Shown piece by piece: positions 53,625 through 62,195 of a stretch of DNA of 64,000 nt; the stretch's first letter is position 1; every line of letters starts with the position of its first letter. The stretch covers positions 5,390,001 to 5,454,000 of the forward strand of contig NZ_AQFT02000001.1 of NCBI RefSeq assembly GCF_000364225.2. The letters are read 5' to 3'. The DNA comes from Eubacterium plexicaudatum ASF492. Lineage in GTDB: Bacteria; Bacillota; Clostridia; Lachnospirales; Lachnospiraceae. The translations under genes were made by a program, and so were the position numbers. The notes beneath the pieces are model-generated. The model made no database searches. It was not told the origin of the DNA and saw only the letters and a list, made by a program, of their open reading frames with translations.

Positions 53625-54996
53625 TCGGAGTGATGCTGCAGATTGCAGCGATGAGCATACAGGCCATACCGATTATTTTGACAGTGTTTGCGGTTAGAAA
53701 GCTGTTTGAGTTGATACATATTTCTAAAAGGTATATCATGGTTTTTTGGCTGATTTCGTTTTTCTTTCTCATATTCCCATGGAAAGTGATCGTGCCCTGG
53801 GGACTTTGGAATCAGGCGGTGCCCTGGCATGCTTCGGCCGCAGGCAAGAGCTTTACGGAGCAGCTGCAGTCTGATAGCGTGCAGCAGATGGCAGACAATG
53901 CAGATGTGCAAAAAGGGCAGAATTTACAGAATCGAAATCAGAGGGCAGAGTATGGACTAACTGTGATCCGGATGTTGGGGTGTCTGTTTTTTTATTTATC
54001 TGGGATTGTTTCTTATGTACGTTTGAGACGCAGCGTCATCTGTTCCATTCAATGTGAGAACAGAATAACGAATGGGAAAATAGCGAATGCAAGAAATGTG
54101 GCCGTTTATGAGGCAGATGAGATACGAACACCGTTTGTGCTCGGCTGTTTCAGACCGTCTGTTTATTTGCCGTCCGGCATGGATGCGTCATGCAGAGAAT
54201 ACGTGATCGCACATGAAATGATACATATAAAAAGAAAAGACTATCTGATCAAAGCGGCAGCATATTTTGTTACATGCCTGCACTGGTTTCATCCGATTGT
54301 ATGGCTGGCGTATGATGCCATGGCAAAAGATATGGAAATGGCCTGTGATGAAGAAACGGTGTCCGAAATCGGTACGGCACGGAAAAAAGATTATATCAAA
54401 ATGCGGATTCAAAATATTATGCAGGAGAAAAAACAACAAAAAAAGCCGCATGGCTCTCAGTGGCGGCAGGAATTGTTCTGACCGGCATATTCCTGACCGC
54501 AAATGAATCGGGACGGGAACAAAACGCAGCGCTGCATGCAAAGGCAAGCACAAATGAGTGGCTTACGCTGGAACATGAGATGCAAAGTGCGCCGGAACAT
54601 TGGAAATACGCCGGGTTTATCGGAGCGGTAGGAGATCCGCAGGATGCGTTTGTATTTGAAGAGGGAAAACTTCATCCGGCATATTTTCCGCACTCCAATC
54701 ACAGCATGGAAGAACCGGCAGGTGTTCGGGATGATATAGCACCCGGAGTCGGATGGAAGACGCTTATGGCGCATGGGTTGCACGATTTGTATACGGGTGC
54801 ACAGCAGGCTCAGCTGGAAACGGAAGGTGTAAAGCTGAGCGAGCTGGAAACACAAAGTGAATACCGGTATTTTTATTTTGTGAAAGAAAATTACGAACAT
54901 GCATATGTGCTGTCTTTATCTGCAAAAGAATTTTCCGAACCGGAAGCAATTGCAGTTGCAAAAACAGTTCGAATTATGGAGGAAGAAGGGAAATAA
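53621..54996 (+). CDS. BlaR1-like M56 membrane metallopeptidase with non-standard sensor (frame-disrupted)
   Basis: M56 peptidases cleave BlaI-type repressors when their outer sensor is triggered. Membrane helices lie at the N-terminus (IQAIPIILTVFAV, IMVFWLISFFFLIFPW) and near residue 115. The zinc site is VIAHEMIHIKRKDYL, with DMEMACDEETV further on. The A7 run at 54438-54444 needs one A to join QQKKAAWLSV to AAGIVLTGIFLTANESG, giving 458 residues. The external C-terminal part (about 170 residues, STNEWLTLEHEMQSAPEHWKYAG) lacks the penicillin-binding SxxK/SxN/KTG motifs of true BlaR1, so the signal is unknown. Confidence 0.85.
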
Positions 54997-56121
54997 ATGA
55001 TACAAAAGAGGTATGTGCATGCGGTAGTTTTGTTTTTATCCGTCTGCTTTTTTGTGTGTTCCGTCTGTGTGATAAAAACCGTGCCGGATGATATGGATGG
55101 ATTTGGCGCGCAGGAGGACGCGTCGTTCGATCATCTTACGGTCGCGGAACAGGCACTGGCGCTGTTGCCAAAGAAGCTGATTAAAGTTGGGTTTGTGCAG
55201 GTCGGACATGAATCCGACTGGAGAATCGCGGCTACAAAGTCATGCAAAGAGGCGTTTTCGGAAGAAAATGGTTATGAATTATATTTTGTAGATGCAGACA
55301 ACGATCCGAAAGTACAGGTAGAAGCGGTGCGCAGTTTTATAAAAGAACCGGTAGATTATATTGTAATTGATCCGATTCTGACAACAGGATGGACGGCGGT
55401 ATTAAAGGAAGCTTATCATGCGCATATTCCGGTTATTCTTCTGGACCGTACGATTGACTGTAAGGAACAATATTATGCGGCATGGTTTGGCTCTGATTTT
55501 GTGCGGGAAGGAGAACTGGCCGGTCAATGGCTGCAAAATTACTTAAACCGGCAGGACAGAGGTGCGCAGGAGATTCACATTGTAACGATCAATGGCACAC
55601 AGGGAGCTTCGGCTCAGCTGGGCCGCACCGAAGGATTTGCACGGTATCTGGGAAAAAACGACAACTGGAAACTGCTGGCACAGGATTGCGGTGATTTTAC
55701 GGAAAGCGGCGGGAAGGCGGTTATGGAAGCTTATCTGAAAACCTATTCAAAGATTGATGTCGTCGTCTGCCAGAATGATAATGAAGCGCTCGGAGCGTGT
55801 GCGGCGATGGATGAGGCAGACATTTCCTACGGAGTGGACGGGGATGTGATTGTAATTTCTTTTGATGCGACAAAAGCAGGGCTACAGGCCGTGCTGGAGG
55901 GGAAAATCAATGCGGATTTTGAATGTAATCCATTGTCTCCGCCTTATGCGGCAGAAGCAATCAGACGTATGGAAGCAGGAGAACAACCGGAAAAGAAGCA
56001 TTATTATCTGCCGGAAGAGTGTTTTGCGGCAGAAGAAGATCCGATGGTGCTGATGGTGAATTTTGAATCCGAAAGAATGATAACGGTAACGGAAGAGCTG
56101 CTGGATGATAGAGAATATTAA
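54997..56121 (+). CDS. Sugar ABC-type substrate-binding protein (RbsB/YtfQ-like)
   Basis: This 374-residue protein has an N-terminal membrane or secretion segment (AVVLFLSVCFFVCSVCVI) and a Peripla_BP_4 fold: IKVGFVQVGHESDWRIAATKSCKEAF, YELYFVDADNDPKVQVEAV, VDYIVIDPILTTGW, IPVILLDRTID, IVTINGTQGASAQLGRTEGF and VVVCQNDNEALGACAAMDEA. It resembles galactofuranose or ribose binding proteins. There are no permease or ATPase genes beside it. Its start follows the BlaR1-like stop immediately, so it belongs to the BlaI-controlled operon and may act as an extracellular sensor partner rather than in transport. Confidence 0.85.
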   Translation: MIQKRYVHAVVLFLSVCFFVCSVCVIKTVPDDMDGFGAQEDASFDHLTVAEQALALLPKKLIKVGFVQVGHESDWRIAATKSCKEAFSEENGYELYFVDADNDPKVQVEAVRSFIKEPVDYIVIDPILTTGWTAVLKEAYHAHIPVILLDRTIDCKEQYYAAWFGSDFVREGELAGQWLQNYLNRQDRGAQEIHIVTINGTQGASAQLGRTEGFARYLGKNDNWKLLAQDCGDFTESGGKAVMEAYLKTYSKIDVVVCQNDNEALGACAAMDEADISYGVDGDVIVISFDATKAGLQAVLEGKINADFECNPLSPPYAAEAIRRMEAGEQPEKKHYYLPEECFAAEEDPMVLMVNFESERMITVTEELLDDREY

Positions 56122-56220
56122 GGGCTTAACTTTTAGAATTATTAAGAATCTGTTTATGATTCTTTTAGGCTTTTGACACATTTCAGACACATTTTGTGAG
56201 TATACTAAATACTATCAAAT

Positions 56221-56260
56221 GAAGTTGGCGGCAATGAAAGCGCGCTTGGCTGCCAGCTTC
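56221..56260 (+). ncRNA. Hairpin, possible part of a small RNA
   Basis: GAAGTTGGC pairs with GCCAGCTTC (one G-U) around an 18-22 nt loop. TATACT lies at 56202-56207, and a terminator follows at 56321. The gap from 56122 to 56354 has no gene. A short RNA from about 56213 to 56349 is conceivable, but the -35 match is poor. Confidence 0.3.
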
Positions 56261-56320
56261 GCCTAACAATTATTCCATTTATTATAGATTAAACATTTTC
56301 ATAACTAAACTCCTCGAAGA

Positions 56321-56349
56321 AGCGATCTGCGTAAGCAGGTCGTTTTTTC
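56321..56349 (+). terminator. Intrinsic terminator
   Basis: CGATCTGC pairs with GCAGGTCG (one G-U) around GTAA and is followed by six T. It ends either the BlaI operon or the possible small RNA before it. Confidence 0.8.
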
Positions 56350-56354
56350 CTTTT

Positions 56355-56503
56355 GATATGCGGATAAGTATTTACAGGATTTGCAGCTTTTATTATAATT
56401 TAAGAAAAACAGTATACACTGCCGTTGCTTTGCGGTATAATAAAAGTTAAGCATAGTTAAGATTATGGAAGCAACAAGGAATGGGGGGAAAGTCAGATGG
56501 AGG
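56355..56503 (+). repeat. Promoter-region direct repeat, copy 1
   Basis: 149 bp matches copy 2 (57432-57579) except for about three differences. It contains TTTACA-17-TATAAT (56371-56399), a leader, the GGGGGG ribosome-binding site and ATGGAGG, the first codons of the Rpn gene. The similarity ends sharply after ATGGAGG. Confidence 0.9.
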
Positions 56504-57319
56504 CATTGACAGAAGCGGAACGGCAGCATCAGGAAGATTTACAGCGCCTGCGTGACCTGCGGCCTATTGATGATGATTTTATGCGCTGCCTGTTTAAAGA
56601 CAACATTCCACTGGCAGAATTTGTATTACGCATTATCACGGATAAGCCGGATTTGGTTATCACCGGATGCGAAACACAAAAGGATATGAAAAGGCTGGTC
56701 GGGGCGCGTTCTATCTGTCTGGATGCATGCATACGGAACGGATTCGGTCGGAAAAAAATACGATCTTGAAATCCAAAGACAGGAAAGAGGGGCGGATCCA
56801 CATAGGGCAAGATACCATTCCAGCGTGATGGATGTGGAAAACCTTCATTCCGGTCAGGAGTTTAAAGAGCTGCCGGACGCTTATACAATTTTTATTATCG
56901 AGAAAGATTTTTATGGAAAAGGTGAATCGATTTATCCGATCGAAAGAGTTAACCTTGCTACGGGTAAATTTTTTGAAGATGGGGAACATATCCTTTATGT
57001 GAATGGGGAATACCGTGGAGAATCCAATCTTGGAAAGCTTATGCATGATTTTAACTGTACACAGGCAGCCGATATGAATTTTGAACTGATGGCAGACCGG
57101 ACACGGTATCTGAAAGAAAATCCGAAGGGAGTGAGTGAAATGTGCCGTATCATGGAAGATATGAGAAATGAATCCCTGAAGGAGGGAATACAGGAAGAAA
57201 AAAGGATGACAGTAATTCGAATGTTGGAGGCTGGGAAATATTTACTTGAGGAAATTGTAAATGTTTCAGGACTTTCGCTCGAAGAAGTAAACCAACTGAA
57301 AGCAGAACGAAATGTATAA
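56497..57319 (+). CDS. Rpn / PD-(D/E)XK nuclease-family transposase-like protein (frame-disrupted)
   Basis: This protein belongs to the Rpn (PDDEXK_2) family of recombination-promoting nucleases, about 270 residues. N-terminal RPIDDDFMRCLFKDNIPLAEFVLRIIT and the KKYDLEIQRQERGADPHRARYHSSVMD nuclease segment lie in different frames. The switch is at 56722-56733, where TGCATGCA looks like a 4-bp tandem duplication; removing four bases gives SICLDAYGTDSVGKKYDLEIQ. This is unlike the one-base deletions elsewhere and may be a real mutation. The C-terminus has the common RMLEAGKYLLEEIVNVSGLSLEEVNQL tail. It sits between two copies of a promoter region. Confidence 0.82.
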
Positions 57320-57329
57320 AGCATTATTT

Positions 57330-57370
57330 AGAGTCAGGAATCTAAGACACAGGTTCCCGACTCTGTTTTA
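57330..57370 (+). terminator. Terminator of the Rpn gene
   Basis: GAGTCAGGAATC pairs imperfectly with GGTTCCCGACTC and is followed by TGTTTTATTG, directly after the Rpn stop. Confidence 0.65.
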
Positions 57371-57431
57371 TTGTCTTTATATGTAAAGTTTTTGTGAATC
57401 TGATTATAAAGTCCTTAGCAAAACGTCTTTG

Positions 57432-57579
57432 GATATGCGGATAAGTATTTACAGGATTTGCAGCTTTTGTTATAATTTAAGAAAAACAGTATACACTGCC
57501 GTTGCTTTGCGGTATAATAAAAGTTAAGCATAGTTAAGATATGGAAGCAACAAGGAATAGGGGGAAAGTCAGATGGAGG
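57432..57579 (+). repeat. Promoter-region direct repeat, copy 2
   Basis: 148 bp nearly identical to copy 1. It contains TTTACA-17-TATAAT (57448-57476), the leader, the GGGGG ribosome-binding site and ATGGAGG, which here starts the zinc-ribbon gene of the pyrG unit. This is probably the original location, because it fronts the housekeeping genes. Confidence 0.9.
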
Positions 57580-57985
57580 TAAGTGGAAAGTTATTTCAGG
57601 AAAACAGATTTTGTGCCTGGTGCCACTGTCCGATTCCGGCTGATTCAGAGACAGATTTTTGTAAAAATTGTCAGGCCAGTATGGAATTTCGGGAAGTACG
57701 GGAATATGTAAGGGAGCATGATGTAAATGAGTTTCAGCTGGCAGAGGTTTTTGGAATTCCTCTCCGGCAGGTAAAGCATTGGATTCGTGAAGGCAGACTG
57801 GAATACAGAGAACTGGTAAATACCGTAGTCGGCCTCCACTGTCAGCGCTGCGGAAAAGCTATTCAGTTCGGGAACTTCTGTCCGGAATGTAATCGGGCGG
57901 AATACGGTGTTAAAGGCGGTTTTGATACCTTTAAGCAAAAAGATGCGGATCAGCAGATCCGGTTTTATAAAAAGACAGAAAGTAA
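57573..57985 (+). CDS. Zinc-ribbon and helix-turn-helix protein, YvyF-like (frame-disrupted end)
   Basis: This small protein has two zinc ribbons (FCAWCHCPIPADSETDFCKNC and LHCQRCGKAIQFGNFCPEC) on either side of a helix-turn-helix-like segment (VNEFQLAEVFGIPLRQVKHWIREGRLEY). It resembles the YvyF-type proteins found near flagellar genes. As written the frame runs on into pyrG. One A added to the A5 run at 57969-57973 ends it as FYKKDRK with a TAA at 57983 (137 residues), 16 bp before the pyrG ATG. The apparent fusion is therefore not real. Its function is unknown. Confidence 0.72.
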
Positions 57986-58001
57986 GTGGAGGAGGAAAAA
58001 T

Positions 58002-59605
58002 ATGCCTGTAAAATATGTGTTCGTTACCGGCGGGGTTGTGTCAGGACTTGGAAAGGGAATTACGGCTGCATCTTTGGGACGCCTTTTGAAAGCACGCGGA
58101 TATAAAGTAACGATGCAGAAGTTTGATCCGTATATTAATATAGATCCGGGGACAATGAATCCGATTCAGCATGGGGAAGTATTTGTGACGGATGATGGCG
58201 CAGAGACGGATTTGGATCTGGGGCATTATGAACGGTTTATTGATGAAAGCCTGACAAAAAATTCAAATGTAACAACCGGTAAAATTTACTGGTCCGTATT
58301 GCAGAAAGAACGCCGCGGTGATTATGGGGGAGGAACGGTACAGGTAATTCCTCATATAACAAATGAAATTAAAAGCCGGTTTTATCGGAATTTTTCATCA
58401 CCGGATATGCATATCGCAATTATTGAGGTTGGGGGAACGGTCGGTGATATTGAGAGTCAGCCGTTTCTGGAATCTATCCGTCAGTTTCAGCATGAAGTCG
58501 GTCATGAAAACGCAATGCTCATTCACGTAACGTTGATTCCTTATTTAAAGGCATCCGGTGAGTTAAAGACAAAGCCGACGCAGGCAAGCGTAAAGGAACT
58601 GCAGGGCATGGGAATTCAGCCGGATGTGATCGTATGCCGCTCGGAACATGAACTGGATCAGAGCATCAAAGATAAGATTGCACTGTTTTGTAATGTTCCA
58701 AACGGTCATGTACTGCAGAATCTGGACGTAGAATACTTATATGAAGCGCCGCTTGCAATGGAAAAAGAAAATCTGGCAAAAGTTGCCTGTGAATGTCTGC
58801 ACCTGCCTTGTCCGGAACCGGATCTGGATGAGTGGAATCATATGATTGAAATATGAAACATCCGGAGAAGGAAGTCCGAATTGCGCTCGTTGGAAAGTAT
58901 ACACAGTTGCACGATGCTTATATCTCCGTTGTAGAAGCGTTAAAGCACGGCGGTATTCCAAGCCGTACAACGGTTGTGATTCGATGGGTGGATTCGGAGC
59001 ATCTGACGCCGGATACAGTCGAAAAGCAGCTCGGAGGCATCAGCGGTATTCTGGTGCCGGGAGGATTTGGCAGCCGCGGGGTAGATGGAAAAATACTGGC
59101 GGCACAGTATGCCCGTGAAAATAAAGTGCCGTATCTCGGACTTTGCCTTGGTATGCAGGTAGCGATTATTGAATTTGCACGGAATGTGTGCGGACTGCAT
59201 GATGCGCACAGTATTGAACTGGATCCGAAGACGACGCATCCGGTCATTGCGCTGATGCCGGATCAGGATGAAGACGGAGATATCGGCGGCACATTAAGGC
59301 TCGGTTCCTACCCGTGTGTGCTGGATCGGCAGTCAATCGCGTATCGACTGTATGGAGAGGAGACAATACATGAGCGTCACCGTCATCGGTATGAAGTAAA
59401 TAATGATTATCGAACCACGCTGACGGAGCATGGACTTTGTTTGTCCGGTATGTCTCCGGACAAGCGTATTGTAGAGATGATTGAAGTGCCGGATCATCCA
59501 TGGTATGTTGCGACACAGGCACATCCGGAACTGAAATCGCGTCCGAATCGCCCGCACCCGTTATTCCGCGGATTTGTAGAAGCAGCGCTTGCGTTCGGGC
59601 TATAA
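58002..59605 (+). CDS. pyrG: CTP synthase (frame-disrupted)
   Basis: This enzyme aminates UTP to CTP using glutamine. The ATG at 58002 follows GGAGGAGG. The synthase domain has KYVFVTGGVVSGLGKGITAASLGRLLKARG, DPYINIDPGTMNPIQHGEVFVTDDGAETDLDLGHYERF and EVGGTVGDIESQPF. One base missing in the A3 run at 58849-58851 splits it from the glutaminase domain (RIALVGKYTQLHDAY, LVPGGFGSRG, LGLCLGMQ with the catalytic Cys, and VATQAHPELKSRPNRPHPLF). The corrected length is 534 residues, standard for PyrG. Confidence 0.96.
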
Positions 59606-59617
59606 AGAGTGTTTTTT

Positions 59618-59657
59618 ACGAGCGTGTCTGAAAAAGCCGTTTTTCAGGCACGCTCGT
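59618..59657 (+). terminator. Long hairpin after pyrG
   Basis: ACGAGCGTGTCTGAAAAA pairs with TTTTTCAGGCACGCTCGT around a 4-base loop, with one mismatch or wobble. There is no T-tract after it on the + strand, so it may be a weak terminator or an RNA 3'-end stabiliser. Confidence 0.6.
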
Positions 59658-59721
59658 ACCATTGTGGTATGATGTTTCAGATAATTTTAAGAAATTTCGC
59701 AAAAAGTTCATGATTAGAATC

Positions 59722-59750
59722 TTGCGTTATGATTCCAATCCACTTATAAT
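59722..59750 (+). promoter_or_regulatory. Promoter of ftsH
   Basis: TTGCGT (59722-59727) is followed after 17 bp by TATAAT (59745-59750), 56 bp before the ftsH start. Confidence 0.7.
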
Positions 59751-59805
59751 AAGACAGATAGTGTTCTATACGATAACGCATATAAGTACATCAGATGGAG
59801 GAATA

Positions 59806-62195
59806 ATGAATAATCAGTCACCCAATAATGGAAATAATAATAATAACAAGAAAAATGTAAACGGTCAGATGATTTTGCTGTTTTTGCTGATTACTTTGGT
59901 GGCTCTTTTTTTATGAGCATGTTCAGTCGTTGGCAGACGCAGATGACAACAAAAGAAATTTCCTATACCGAATTTCTGGAAATGGTGGAAGAAGATAAAG
60001 TTGATGAGGTACATGTAACGTCAAACAGTTACCGGATTACGCCGAAAAAGGCAAAAAATGAACTGCTTACGATTACTTATTATACGGGTATCGCGGGAAA
60101 TGATTTGGAACTGGTATCGTTATTAAAAGAGCATCAGGTGAAATATTATCCGTATATACCGGATGATTCGGCGACCTGGATTTATAATATCTTAAGCATT
60201 GTGCTGCCGATTTTGCTGCTGTGGGCAGTGATGGGATTTTTAATGCGGAAAATGGGCGGCGGCATGGGTATGGGCGTCGGAAAGAATACGGCAAAAGTCT
60301 ATGTGGAGAAAAAGACAGGCGTTACATTCAAAGATGTGGCCGGGCAGGATGAAGCAAAAGAATCGCTCCAGGAAGTTGTGGACTTTTTGCACAATCCGCA
60401 GAAATATACGGATATTGGGGCAAAATTGCCGAAAGGAGCATTGCTGGTAGGCCCTCCGGGAACAGGTAAGACGCTGCTGGCAAAAGCAGTTGCCGGAGAA
60501 GCGAACGTACCGTTTTTCTCCTTGGCCGGCTCCGATTTTGTGGAGATGTTTGTAGGCGTTGGCGCTTCCCGTGTGCGTGATTTGTTCAAAGAGGCACAGA
60601 AGCAGGCTCCATGTATTATTTTTATTGATGAGATTGATGCCATTGGAAAAAGCCGTGACACCCGTTACGGCAGCGGCAATGACGAGCGGGAACAGACGCT
60701 GAATCAGCTGCTGGCAGAGATGGACGGATTTGATACCTCCAAGGGGCTTTTAATACTGGCGGCAACGAATCGTCCCGAAGTGCTTGATAAAGCGCTGCTT
60801 CGCCCGGGGCGGTTTGACCGGCGGATTATTGTGGAAAAACCGGATTTGAAAGGAAGAGTGGAGACGCTCAAAGTGCATTCCAAAGATGTGCTGATGGATG
60901 AAACGGTAGATCTGGATGCAATTGCGCTGGCAACTTCCGGAGCGGTCGGTTCGGATCTGGCGAATATGATTAATGAGGCGGCGATCAACGCTGTAAAAAG
61001 CGGCAGAAAATATGTTAATCAGTCCGATTTGTTTGAATCGGTTGAAGTTGTTATTGCAGGAAAAGAGAAAAAAGACCGGATTCTTGGTAAGGAAGAAAAG
61101 CGGATTGTCGCATATCATGAAGTGGGTCACGCATTGACGACCGCACTGCAGAAGAATGCGGAGCCTGTTCAGAAAATTACAATTGTACCGCGGACGATGG
61201 GAGCGCTTGGCTATGTGATGCAGGTGCCTGAAGAAGAAAAATATCTGATGTCCGAAGAAGAACTGAAAGCACGGCTCGTTACCTTTATGGCAGGTCGTGC
61301 CGCGGAAGAGATCGTTTTTCATTCCATAACAACCGGAGCATCCAACGATATTGAAAAAGCGACGCAGATTGCGCGTGCAATGGTTACACAGTACGGAATG
61401 TCGAAAAAATTCGGACTGATCAGTCTGGAATCGGTGGAAAACCGGTATCTGGACGGCAGGCCGGTTCTGAACTGCGGAGATGATACCGCGGCGGAAATTG
61501 ATCAGGAAGTACAGGTTCTGTTAAAAGACAGTTATGAAACGGCAAAGAGACTGCTGGAAGAAAACCGGGATGTGCTGGATCATATCGCACAATATCTGTT
61601 TGAGCATGAAACGATTACCGGTAAGGAATTTATGCGGATTTACCGTGACATCAAAGGTATTCCGCAGCCGCCGGAAGAGGAAGAGAAACCGCCGGTATAT
61701 GCACAGGGATTTCCGCAGCAGGCGCCAGGCAATCAGGGACCGGTACCAGGCCGGAATACACCGAATCCAAATGGGATGCCGGGGCCGTATACACCGAATC
61801 CGAATGGGATGCCGGGACCATATGCGCCGAATCCGAACGGAGCGCCGGGCTGGAATATGCCAAACGTGCCTACCCCGAACGGAGCGCCGGGTCCACATGT
61901 GCCAACTCCGAATGGAACGCCGGGTCCGAATATGCCAAATGTGCCAATCCCGAATCCGAATGGAGCGCCGGGGCCGAATATGCCAAATATTCCGAATCCG
62001 AACGGAACGCCAGGTTGGAATGTATCAAATCCGAATGGAGTACAGGGGCCGTATGGACCGAATCCCAACGGACAGATGCCTCCGATGCGCCAGGATGCGC
62101 CAGGTTTTAATGCTCCGCCGGACGCACCGCAGCATTCGGGTTGGGAACAGCAGTTATGGAATCAGAATGAGCAGAAGGAAGATGACAGAAAATAA
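59806..62195 (+). CDS. ftsH: ATP-dependent zinc metalloprotease FtsH, with unusual Pro/Asn/Gly tail (frame-disrupted)
   Basis: This membrane-bound AAA protease degrades misfolded and regulatory membrane proteins. ATG 59806 (after TGGAGGAA) encodes an Asn-rich start and the first membrane helix (MILLFLLITLVALFF). The T7 run at 59906-59912 needs one T to continue as MSMFSRWQTQ (796 residues). A second helix (ILSIVLPILLLWAVMGFLM), Walker A GPPGTGKT (about 215), pore motif EMFVGVGASRVR, Walker B IIFIDEIDAIG and the zinc site HEVGH (about 437) follow. After the protease domain comes a 150-residue tail of PNPNGxPGP-type repeats, which most FtsH proteins lack. Confidence 0.95.
61741..62080 (+). repeat. 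Coding repeat for the PNPNG-rich tail of FtsH
   Basis: CCGAATCCGAAYGGA-type units recur about ten times and encode PNPNG(M/A/T)PGP(Y/N) variants. The run is in frame throughout and lies wholly within the ftsH C-terminus. Confidence 0.85.

Noticed and set aside
53265..54996. Beta-lactam resistance operon
   Set aside because: There is no beta-lactamase or PBP gene and the sensor domain lacks SxxK, SxN and KTG motifs.
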